Assembly: GCF_014839835.1 (NCBI RefSeq)
Contig: NC_071642.1
Span: forward strand, 9,298,955-9,362,954
Reading direction: 5' to 3'
Source: Dryobates pubescens
Taxonomy: Eukaryota; Chordata; Aves; Piciformes; Picidae
DNA length: 64,000 nt
In this document: positions 32,501 through 41,529 of the stretch, piece after piece
Numbering within the stretch: position 1 is the stretch's first letter
How the letters are laid out: the number at the start of each line of letters is the position of its first letter
The notes under the pieces: generated by a model
Told to the model about the DNA's origin: nothing
The model's input: the letters and a program-made list of their open reading frames with translations, nothing else
Databases searched by the model: none
Position numbers and translations under genes: made by a program

Positions 32501-35500
32501 CTCCCTGCCTTCCCCACTCCAGAAGATCCAGATCCAGATTCCAGCTCCCTAGAAGGAACTGGGGGGCACACCCCAGCTGCAGGACCACCCCAAGGGCTAC
32601 CTGCACCCCAAAGGATTCATCTGCAGCCACCTGAGGATCCACCTAAGGATCCCCAAGGAACCACCTGCACCCCTCAAGAGATTCACCTACATCCTCCCAA
32701 GGATTCCAGTGTGCTCCCCAAAGGATCCTGGGGGGTCCCCAGAAGGATCCACCTGCATCCCCCAAAGGATCCCAGCACATCCCAGGAAAGAATCCATGTG
32801 CATTCCTTAAGGGATTCACTTACATGCACCAAAGGATCCCAGCACAGCCTCCAAAGGATCCCAGAGTACCCTCAAAAAATCCACCTCCATCCCCACAGGA
32901 TCCCAGCATATCCTCCCAGGGATCCCCACAGGATCCCAGCATATCCTCCCAGGGATCCCCACACATCCCCTGAAGGATCCCAGCATACCCTCCCAGGGAT
33001 CCCCACACATCCCCACAGGATCCCAGCATATCCTCCCAGGGATCCCCACACATCCCCAATGGATCCCAGCATACCCTCCCAGGGATCCCCACACATCCCC
33101 AAAGGATCCCAGCATACCCTCCCAGGGATCCCCACACATCCCCACAGGATCCCAGCATATCCTCCCAGGGATCCCCACACATCCCCAATGGATCCCAGCA
33201 TACCCTCCCAGGGATCCCCACACATCCCCAAAGGATCCCAGCATACCCTCCCAGGGATCCCCACACATCCCCAAAGGATCCCAGCATACCCTCCCAGGGA
33301 TCCCCACACATCCCCAATGGATCCCAGCATATCCTCCCAGAGATCCCCACACATCCCCAAAGGATCCCAGCATATCCTCCCAGGGATCCCCACACATCCC
33401 CAATGGATCCCAGCATATCCTCCCAGGGATCCCCACACATCCCCTGAAGGATCCCAGCATATCCTCCCAGGGATCCCCACACATCCCCAAAGGATCCCAG
33501 CATATCCCTGGAAGGATCCCAGGCACAGCTCCCAGGCAGGATGATCCCAGCCACAGCTCTCAGCCCATCCAAGAGCCCTGGAGCTGGGAGAGGATCTGGG
33601 ATCCCTCCAGGAAGGAGCTGCCCAGAGAGGGGATCCCCAGGGTGGGAGCAGAGACCTCAGCAGGAGCAGGGAGAGTGGGGCCTGGATCTCAGCCAGGACC
33701 TGCAGGACTTTCTCCTTCCAGCGCTGGGAGGATTTGCTGTCCCCTCTGGAGCTGGGGGAGCAGCTGCTGGAGACATCCTGGAGCCTGGGAAGGGGATGGA
33801 GAGAGTGGAAAATCCTCCCCCTGACACTCCTGGGGGTGCTGCTGTGACCAGGGCTGGCAGCCAGCTGCTGACACTGCTGACAAGGTCACAGCACCCCAGC
33901 TGCCACATTCAGCATCTTCCTCAGTGACCTGGCAGGAGGCACAGGGCAGACCCTCAGCCAGGCTGCTGCTGGCACCACACTGGCAGCAGTGGTGGCACCC
34001 CCAGGCTGTGCTGGCACCCAGGGAGCCCAGGCCAGGCTGCAGAGCTGGGGCAGAGGAACCTCAGGAGGGTCAAGCAGGGCAAGGGCAGGGTCCTGCCCCT
34101 GGGGAGCAACAACCTCCTGCAGCAGCACAGCTGAGGGGGAACCTGCTGGGAAGCAGCTCCAGGAGAAGGAGCTGGGAGGGCTGGGGGACAAGAAGGTGCC
34201 CAGGAGCCAGCAGTGTGCCCTGGGGGCCAAGAAGGCCTCAGTGGTGTCCTGGGGGGCAGGGAGGAGAGTGTGGGCAGCAGGGCAAGGGAGGCTCTGCTGC
34301 CCCTCTGCCCTGCCCTGGGGAGCCCACAGCTGCACTCCTGGCTCCAGCTCTGGGCTCCCCAGTTGCAGAGCCTGGGAAGTGCTGGGGAGAGTCCAGGGCA
34401 GGCTGGGAAGCTGCTGAGGGGCCTGGAGCAGCTCTGGCAGCAGCAAAGGCTGAGAGCCCTGGGGCTGAGAGCCTGCAGAAGAGCAGCCCCAGAGGGCAGC
34501 TGAAGGAGCTGTAGGGCTTGGGCTGGTTGAGCTCCAGAGGTCCCTTCCCACTCCTCCATGCTGGGGCTCTGCTCAGAGAGAGCCTTGATGCCATCCTGAA
34601 CCAGAGGATTTGCTTCCCCCTGATCCAAGGTCCAGGCTCCTTCTGGGGGGGTGCTGAGCCCCTTCCTCAGGGAACAGCTTGTGGTGTGGGCACAGCAAGC
34701 AGCAGCTGCCTGCTGCCTGCTGCCTGCCCACTGGAAGCAGAAGGGCAAATTCCTGGGATCCCACAGGACTGGGGGATGATGCTGCAGCACCCAGGTGTTC
34801 CCCCCCTCCCTCCAGCTGTTCCCCCCCTTACCTCTTGCTGCTGCAGATCCTTGCTGGGAGATCTCCAGGGGTGTCTGCAGGAAGCTTCCAGCCCCAGACG
34901 GCGAGGAGGGCACAGGCCCTGCGCACCAGCCAGCCGCGGAACCTGGCCGGGGGCAGGCAGGGAGCTCCTGCTGCTGCCAGGCTCCTCCAGCCCCCTCACA
35001 ATGCCTCTGTTGGGGGGGGGTCTCCCCATTTTACATCTGGAGAGGTGCCTCTGGCCTCACACCATCACTCAATGTCACTCACTCAGTGCTCAGCAAGATC
35101 TAAAGGGTAGGGGGGCAGGAGGCTGGGGCCAGACTCTGCTGAGCGGTGCCCAGGGGCAGCACAAGGGACACAAAGTGGCACCCAGGAGGTGCCAGCTGGA
35201 GAGGAGGAGAAAGTTGTTTGGTGTGAGGCTGCTGGAGGCCTGCAGCAGGCTGCCCAGAGAGGCTGTGGAGTCTGCTTGTGTGGAGAGCTTCCAATCCTCC
35301 CTGGGCACTGTGCCCCTGGGCAACCAGAGGAAGGAAACCTGCAACTGGTAGGAATGTGCAGGGGGTGCAGCTGAGGTCCCACGCTGAGGCCTTTCCCCAA
35401 ATCCCTCCCCAAATCCCTCCCCAAATCCCTCCCCAAATCCAAGCTGGGCAACAGCAGCAATGGAGCTGAGGGAGGCTTTGGGTAGGGCAGAGCGCAGTGG

Positions 35501-36855
35501 AAGGAACAGAGGTGGCTGGGAAAGGACAGGACAGCTTCAGGCCCTCTGCTCCTGATCTCAGCCACCCATTCCCAGGCTCTTCCCTGCCAGGGCCTGGGGG
35601 TGAATTTTTCCCAGGAGGCTGACAGCTGGAGCTGGGATATTCAGAGCCAAGTGGGACAGTCACCCCATGTGGACAAACACAGCCCAGGCAACAGGGACTG
35701 CTCAGGGAGGGGACAGGAACCAGCAGGGCCCAGCACCTCTGGGACAAAAACTGCACCAGGAATCTGGCAGAGACACAGCCCCAGGGCTCCATCTCAGCTC
35801 CTGGGACGGAGGAAGAGGCTGGCAGACAGCAGCTGGAGCTGCAGGATTGGGGCCTGTGGGGAGGAGGAAGGGCAGAGGGCTTGGGGAAGAGGCCATCTGG
35901 CTGCTCCCCTGGGGCCAGGCCTGCTGTGAATGCTGTGTGCCTGAGCTTGTCCTTGTGCTGGAGCCAAGGATGAGAAGGAAAGCACCTCCCTGCTGGCCCC
36001 CCCAGCTCTTCCCAATGGCTCCCAGATCCCAACTGTGGCTTAAAATCAGAAACAACCCCAAAATCCTCCAGCCTCTGGCCCAGCCTCCTCCCAGCCCAAG
36101 GGGGAACAGCCCCAAGCTTCTGTGTCCCTTCTCCCTTCCAAGTGTCCCCTCTGCAGCTTCCAGCCTCTCCAAGCCTCATCAAAGAGCTGGGGTGATGGGC
36201 AGGGACCCTCACACTCCTGCACAGCAGGATGTGAAGGAATTCCCATGGGGATTTGGGGTGGGAGGTGGGAAGGGGGTTCCCCAGTGCCCTCCTCACCGTG
36301 TGTCCTCCTCTGTCACCCAGATGGCATCACGGAAGCTGAGGGAGGAGAACCTCTGCTGGTAGAAACCATCCTGGGAGGAGGCAGCGAGGTCAGGACAGCC
36401 TGGAGGGTGGTGCTGCTGCACCCCCAGCCCACCTCCTGGGTACACCAACATCCAGGAATCCCAAACCCTCTTCCCAAGCAGCTCTGGGAAGCTTCCCCCC
36501 CACTCTTACCCAGCTCCTTGGGGTGCAGGTCTGGCAGCAGCGGCGCAGCAGGGGCCGGGAGGTGCCCAGGAAAGGGAGGAAGATCTCCAGCCTCTGCCCC
36601 CAGTCACAGAGCCAGGTCCTCATCTGGGCACAGGAGGACACAACAGCGGGCAGGGAGGGATGGCACAGAGCTGCTGGCACTGGCAAGCACCCAGTGTGGA
36701 GGAGCTCTCCCCAAAACACACTGGGGAGCAGGCCAGCAAACTCAGCTGGGGTCCAAGGGGCAGAGACCCCCCCCCAGCGTGGGGACTTGAGCTGGTTCCC
36801 CCCTCCCCAGCCAAAAAGTCACCTTTGCTCCTCTGTCACCATCACTGGAGGCCAT
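23509..36855 (-). CDS. GPAT2: Glycerol-3-phosphate acyltransferase 2, mitochondrial
   Basis: Twenty-one coding exons, 774 residues, no stops: 36823-36855, 36510-36623, 36297-36370, 34832-34942, 33656-33784, 31919-32018, 31701-31837, 30654-30738, 30301-30507, 27288-27398, 26514-26599, 26307-26425, 25831-25901, 25478-25742, 24949-25097, 24767-24844, 24546-24653, 24336-24456, 23846-23899, 23700-23755, 23509-23625. Landmarks match human GPAT2: RCCQTCTPRSW, DTRFRGWLVRR, acyltransferase motif I HKSQLD in PLVFLSTHKSQLDGLLLSF, SQGLGVPRVAV, PLLIFLEEPP (diverged motif III, as in human GPAT2), VPDALLVPVGIAYD, VDFAQPFSLQ, VGFSGQLRALVQHSLSLLRAH and FLFFLCRLLSPVL. The family acylates glycerol-3-phosphate at the outer mitochondrial membrane; mammalian GPAT2 is testis-enriched and linked to piRNA production. 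One donor is weak (AG|GTCTCT at 33656). The 81-bp intron 31838-31918 is stop-free and could be retained. Intron 9 is the 45-bp donor array; several introns carry CR1 copies. Confidence 0.95.
26085..26300. repeat. Short minisatellite in GPAT2 intron, period about 20-21 bp
   Basis: GGGGGCAGGGGCGGCAGAGA and GGGGGCAGGGGTGCAAGAGA alternate about ten times with near-perfect identity. It lies just upstream (plus coordinates) of the exon ending in SLS at 26307. Confidence 0.9.
26650..27165 (+). mobile_element. CR1 LINE 3' fragment in GPAT2 intron 10
   Basis: Same block order as the copy at 4.1 kb (GCACTGGGGAGGCCACAGCT, CAGAGCTGGGGAAGGGTCTG, CCTAGGAACAAGTGATGGGA, GGCTGCCCAGGGCAGTGGTG), ending with CTCCACCCAAACCCATTCCA. 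It is antisense to GPAT2. Confidence 0.88.
27466..30320. repeat. 45-bp minisatellite built from the end of GPAT2 exon 9 plus its splice donor
   Basis: About 60 tandem units nearly fill the 2.9 kb intron between exons 30301-30507 and 27288-27398. In GPAT2 sense each unit is 21 bases of exon-end sequence (GGTGCCCAGCAGCAGGGCGC plus a purine) followed by 24 bases beginning GTGAGGCTCTGCAGGGCTGC. The array is continuous with the real exon, which ends CAGCAGCAGGGCGCG before GTGAGG. At the far end (27480-27960) units are about 57 bp and keep an extra GGTGCCCGGC-type segment resembling more of the exon. One unit (near 29180) has an extra CTG. The array is stop-free in several frames on both strands; in the exon's own frame the period is GAQQQGAVRLCRAAC. 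Confidence 0.95.
30783..31330 (-). mobile_element. CR1 LINE 3' fragment in GPAT2 intron 7
   Basis: It begins with the reverse complement of the CR1 3' end (CATGGAATCACAGAATGGTC) and continues through GGCAGCCTGGGCCAGGCCTG, TCCCATCACTTGTTCCTAGG and GAGCTGCAGAGAGCAATGAG to CCCAACCCTGAGCCCAGGAT. Same orientation as GPAT2. The sequence to about 31620 may be more of it but is uncertain. Confidence 0.88.
32880..33525. repeat. Minisatellite in GPAT2 intron 5, 43-bp unit, about 15 copies
   Basis: The unit reads GGATCCCAGCATATCCTCCC then AGGGATCCCCACACATCCCC plus AAA, ACA or AAT. Copies are nearly identical, with one shorter unit near 32900-32940. More diverged GGATCC-centred units extend left to about 32640. 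The 43-bp period is not a multiple of three, so all frames mix. Confidence 0.92.
33880..34570 (+). mobile_element. Longer CR1 LINE 3' fragment in GPAT2 intron 4
   Basis: Extends further 5' than the others, with CR1 blocks ATTCAGCATCTTCCTCAGTG, GCAGAGGAACCTCAGGAGG, GCCAGCAGTGTGCCCTGGGG and GGCCAAGAAGGCC, and ends with the GAGCTCCAGAGGTCCCTTCC tail. About 480 bp of it are nearly identical to the reverse complement of 54930-55405. Confidence 0.85.
35095..35350 (+). mobile_element. CR1 LINE 3' fragment in GPAT2 intron 3
   Basis: Contains GGAGAAAGTTGTTTGGTGTG, GGCCTGCAGCAGGCTGCCCA and GAGAGGCTGTGGAGTCTGC, typical of a CR1 3' region; another CR1 subfamily member lies antisense at 54630-54900. A CCCCAAATCCCT short tandem (about 35393-35435) follows. 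Confidence 0.75.
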
Positions 36856-36894
36856 GGTGGGGTCAGCACCTCGAGATGGGGGCGGAAGGGGGGG

Positions 36895-37345
36895 CTGCAC
36901 AGCCTTTGGGTGAGCTGGGGAGACATGGGGGAGATGTGGTAAGAACTGGGGGGGCACAGGGATGAGCTGGGGAGAGGTGGGGGAGATGTGGTAAGAACTG
37001 GGGGGGGCCACAGGGATGAGCTGGGGAGAGGTGGGGAAGATGTGGTAAGAACTGGGGGGGCACAGGGATGAGCTGGGGAGATGTGGGGAAGATGTGGTAA
37101 GAACTGGGGGGGCACAGGGATGAGCTGGGGAGACGTGGGGGAGATGTGGTAAGAACTGGGGGGGCACAGGGATGAGCTGGGGAGATGTGGGCAGGATGTG
37201 GGCAGTAAGAACTGGGGGGGGGCACAAGGTTGAGCTGGAGTGGCATAGGGGTGAGCTGGGGGAGGGGCATGGGCAAGATGTGCTCAGTGAGAACTAGGGG
37301 GGCAGAGAGATGAGCTGGGGAGATGTGGTCAGTAAGAGCTGGGGG
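36895..37345. repeat. Minisatellite upstream of the GPAT2 start exon, period about 52-58 bp
   Basis: Units contain TGAGCTGGGGAGATGTGGGG, GAGATGTGGTAAGAACTGGG and GGGGCACAGGGA, about seven copies plus diverged ones. On the GPAT2 strand each unit reads ...TCTCCCCAGCTCA..., a pyrimidine tract plus AG, like a splice acceptor, and the copy nearest the gene runs straight into the presumed 5'UTR exon. Confidence 0.88.
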
Positions 37346-38885
37346 GGGGACACCCTCACCACCACCCCACCTGCAGCAACCTGAAGCCCCTTCCCACCCA
37401 CCCCCCCCCACCAGAGCTGTGTGGTGGTGCAGTGATGCAGGGTGGGTGCCCAGGGGGCTGGGGTCCTCTCCCCCACCCCAGGCCTTGCCCAGGGGAGGGA
37501 CCTGCTCCCGGCAAGGGAATGGGATGGTGGAGAGCACAAAACGAGAGGGGAAAAGACAACCCAAGGCAGCCAGCAACGTGCCAGACCCCCTGGGGAACAC
37601 AATGTTCTTCCTGGTAATGGAGCTCCAGTGCCACTGTAATTGACTCTTCCCTCCCACATCCTCCTCTCCTCCAGCACAGAGATTGTCAACCTGCACCCAA
37701 AAACCCTGCAGCCTACCTTAAAACGTGATCCCAACCCCCAGTCAGCCCCCACCCCCCGAAGTGGGCTGGGGGACAACACTTGGCATTGCCCACTGGGTGC
37801 TTGGAGAGGGACTGCTGCTGTGAGAAACAGCCCCCCAGGAGCTGGGGGCTTTGAAATCCCAGCTGCCCCCTCCCCTTGGTGTGGGGTTTGAGCAATTGCT
37901 GCCCCTCCCCCCCCCCCCCCGGACAGCAACAGAAACATAAAAAGGAGGAAGACAATGAAGTAATTTTGGGGTTCAAATGTTACTGGGGGGGTGAAGAAAA
38001 GCAAGGGTGGAGGGAAGGAAACTCCAGTGAGGTGTGGGCCCCCCCTCCAAGCAAGAAACAGCAGTGGGATTTACTGGGGGGGGGGGGGGGGTTGGAAGGG
38101 GGTCACCCCACTTTGTTTAGGGGCTGCACTGTCCCCTCAGAGCTCCTCCTTATCCCCAGGGAGTCATTTACCTCCAGGCAGGCTGTTGTAGGGGGGGGAC
38201 ACACACAGCACCGGCACCCCCCAGCTGCAGGGTGAAGGTGATGGACCCCAAGTGGGGGTGAAAAGGCACCGGAGAGCCCTGGAAAGAGAAGGAGCTGAAG
38301 AGGCTGCCCGGGAGGGCTCTGGCTGCTGGGGGGGCGGGGGGGGGGGCTGCCGGCACAGGACGCCCCCAGGGGCCCCGCAGGACCTATGAGGCACATCCCA
38401 CACCCCCCACAGAGCCTTGGGGGTCCCATGGGGTGTCTGGGGGGGTGACACAGCACATCCCATGTGTCCCACACACCCTGCAGGGCCCCCCCACATCCCC
38501 ATCCCCCCCTAGAGCGCTGGGGGGACAGGGAGGGGGTAACACACCACACACCCCCCCACCCCCAACACACTGTGGGTCATGGGGGGGTTACACCCCCCCA
38601 GCCCTCCCCAAAGGCCCCACACGGACCCCCCCCAGCCCCCACAGGGCCTTGGGAAGGGGCTACCCCCCCCGCTGTGTAACGCCTCGGTGGGGGCTTAGCC
38701 CTCCCCCCCGGGTCCCACACACCCTGGGGGGCTCTGCCCCGGGGGGCAGCACCCCCGCGACCCCCCAGGGCCCCGGCCCCGGCCCCGGCCCCGCTCCGGC
38801 CCCGGCCCCGCTCCGGCGCCGCTCTCAGCGCCGCGGCCTGGCCCCGGCCCCGGCCCGCGCAGGGCCCCGGGGGGACAGAGCCCGG
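37346..38885. other. Region upstream of GPAT2 without a recognised exon
   Basis: C/G-run-rich DNA with long poly-C and poly-G stretches (37900-37920, 38075-38090, 38330-38345). From 38460 to 38880 it becomes a CCCCCACA-rich then GC-extreme stretch (GGCCCCGGCCCCGGCC). A GPAT2 promoter probably lies here, but I cannot place a start site. Confidence 0.5.
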
Positions 38886-38889
38886 CCCG

Positions 38890-40130
38890 GCCTGGACCCC
38901 CCCGCTGGAACCGGCCCGGGGGAACAGGGCCTGGCCCGGACCCCCCCGCTGGAACCGGCCCAGGGGAACAGGGCCTGGACCGGACCCCCCCCGCTGGAAC
39001 CGGCCCGGGGGGACAGGGCCCGGACCGGACCCCCCCGCTGGAACCGGCCCGGGGGAACAGGGCCCGGCCCGGACCCCCCCCGCTGGAACCGGCCCGGGGG
39101 GACAGGGCCCGGACCGGATCGGATCCCCCCCGCTGGAACCGGCCCGGGGGGACAGGGCCTGGCCCGGACCCCCCCCGCTGGAACCGGCCCGGGGGGACAG
39201 GGCCCGGACCGGATCGGATCCCCCCCGCTGGAACCGGCCCGGGGGGACAGGGCCTGGCCCGGACCCCCCCGCTGGAACCGGCCCGGGGGAACAGGGCCCG
39301 GCCCGGACCCCCCCCGCTGGAACCGGCCCGGGGGAACAGGGCCCGGACCGGCCCGGACCCCCCCCGCTGGAACCGGCCCGGGGGAACAGGGCCCGGACCG
39401 GCCCGGACCCCCCCCGGCTGGAACCGGCCCGGGGGAACAGGGCCTGGACCGGCCCGGACCCCCCCGGCTGGAACCGGCCCGGGGGAACAGGGCCTGGACC
39501 GGCCCGGACCCCCCCGCTGGAACCGGCCCGGGGGGACAGGGCCCGGCCCGGACCCCCCCGCTGGAACCGGCCCGGGGGGACAGGGCCTGGCCCGGATCGG
39601 ATCCCCCCCGCTGGAACCGGCCCGGGGGCGGCAGGGCCCGGCCCGGACCCCCCCGCTGGAACCGGCCCGGGGGCGGCAGGGCCCGGCCCGGACCCCCCCG
39701 CTGGAACCGGCCCGGGGGAACAGGGCCCGGCCCGGACCCCCCCGCTGGAACCGGCCCGGGGGGACAGGGCCCGGCCCGGACCCCCCCGGCTGGAACCGGC
39801 CCGGGGGGACAGGGCCCGGCCCGGACCCCCCCGCTGGAACCGGCCCGGGGGGACAGGGCCTGGCCCGGATCGGATCCCCCCCGCTGGAACCGGCCCGGGG
39901 GCGGCAGGGCCCGGACCGGACCCCCCCGCTGGAACCGGCCCGGGGGCGGCAGGGCCCGGCCCGGACCCCCCCGCTGGAACCGGCCCGGGGGAACAGGGCC
40001 CGGCCCGGACCCCCCCCGCTGGAACCGGCCCGGGGGAACAGGGCCCGGCCCGGACCCCCCCGCTGGAACCGGCCCGGGGGAACAGGGCCCGGCCCGGACC
40101 CCCCCGCTGGAACCGGCCCGGGGGCGGCCG
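38890..40130. repeat. GC-extreme minisatellite, period about 40-50 bp, about 27 copies
   Basis: Units are built from CCCGCTGGAACCGGCCCGGG, GGAACAGGGCCCGGCCCGGA and a C7-C8 run, with variants (GGACAGGGCCTGG, GGCGGCAGGGCC, an added CGGATCGGAT). CG dinucleotides are very dense and the minus strand holds repeated G-runs. Open frames of 646 codons (plus) and 482 codons (minus) are repeat artefacts. Confidence 0.93.
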
Positions 40131-40309
40131 CAGCCCCTGGCACCCCCCGAGCCTAACACAGCCCTGGTCGCCCCCGGGGCCGGCGGCTGCCCCCAGCCCG
40201 GGTCCCCATCCCGCCCTGCCGCAGCCCCACCGTGGGACCCCAACCCTCCCCCGTCCCCCCTGGGGAACATCAACCCCGTCCCGAGGTCCCCACCGGCTGC
40301 ACGGACACC

Positions 40310-40466
40310 AGCCGCAGCTCAGGGCCCTGTCACCGGCCCCGCCGTGGAGCCTCAGCCCCGGGCCAGCTCCTGACGCCCCCCAGGAGCTCAGCCGCAGCTC
40401 AGGGCCCTGTCACCGGCCCCGCCGTGGAGCCTCAGCCCGGGGCCAGCTCCTGACGCCCCCCAGGAG
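40310..40466. repeat. 78-bp tandem duplication
   Basis: The block starting GCCGCAGCTCAGGGCCCTGT and ending GACGCCCCCCAGGAGCTCA occurs twice in direct succession with a single-base length difference (CAGCCCCGGG versus CAGCCCGGGG). Confidence 0.85.
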
Positions 40467-40744
40467 CTCAGCCGCAGCCCGTGGCTCCGCCAGCCCCCAG
40501 CCGGTGTTCCCCCGCCCCCCAGCCCTGCCGCTCCCGGCAGTGTCTCCCTCAGCCCCGTTAAGGGATCTCAGCCCCACCCCAGGTTCTGTCGCCCCCAGGA
40601 ACGTCAGCACCACCCCAGCTGCTCATCCCAAGCCCCCACCCCCGACAAGGACATGACCACTATGGAGGCTCAGCCCCATCCCAGGTCCTCATTACCCCAG
40701 CACAGGGTCTCAGACCCATCCCAAGCCCACATCCCCCTCGGGAA

Positions 40745-41150
40745 TGATGCCCCAGCCCCAGCCCGTGTCCCCTGTCACCCTTGGGAGCATCAGCCCCATC
40801 CCATGTCCCCTGTCACCCTTGGGAGCATCAGCCCCAGCCCCAGCCCATGTCCCCTGTCACCCTTGGGAGCATCAGCCCCAGCCCCAGCCCATGTCCCCTG
40901 TCACCCTTGGGAGCATCAGCCCCAGCCCATGTCCCCTGTCACCCTTGGGAGCATCAGCCCCATCCCATGTCCCCTGTCACCCTTGGGAGCATCAGCCCCA
41001 TCCCATGTCCCCTGTCACCCTTGGGAGCATCAGCCCCATCCCATGTCCCCTGTCACCCTTGGGAGCATCAGCCCCAGCCCATGTCCCCTGTCACCCTTGG
41101 GAGCATCAGCCCCAGCCCATGTCCCCTGTCACCCTTGGGACCATCAGCTC
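40745..41150. repeat. Minisatellite, period about 38-44 bp
   Basis: CCCATGTCCCCTGTCACCCT followed by TGGGAGCATCAGCCCC recurs ten times. Length differences come from an inserted CAGCCC. It grades on both sides into more diverged TCAGCCCCA-type units (40560-41240). Confidence 0.92.
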
Positions 41151-41529
41151 TAGCCTAGATCCCCACCACCCCCAGGGCCATCAGCCCCCTCCCGGCTGCC
41201 TGCCACCCTTGGGAACATCAACCTCAGCCCCCTCCTTGCTCCCCACCACGGCCATCACAGCCTTCCCCTGTCCCTTCCCCTCCCGGGGCCACCACCCCCA
41301 GACTTCAGAAACCTGCAGGCAGCAGCAGGGCCCTGGGAGGGGCCCGCGGGGGCTGACTCTGCCTGCACCCCCCCCAGAAAGGGAACATTTGTCACCTGTC
41401 GGGGCTGGGAGGGAGGCTCCTGCTGCAAACCCACCTGGAGCCGCAGCTGCGAGCTCGGAGCCCTCCTTGGGCCTGGGGTGGCAGAGGGAAGGGAGGGAGG
41501 GGAAGGGAAAGTCAACAGGAAAAACATGA

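Noticed and set aside
31301-33544. 747-codon plus-strand open frame
   Set aside because: It crosses a CR1 fragment, antisense GPAT2 exons and the 43-bp array; it is a composite of unrelated sequence.
38433-40373. 646-codon plus-strand and two 482-codon minus-strand open frames (Pro/Gly/Arg-rich)
   Set aside because: They are products of the GC-extreme minisatellite. There is no start context, exon structure or homology beyond low complexity.
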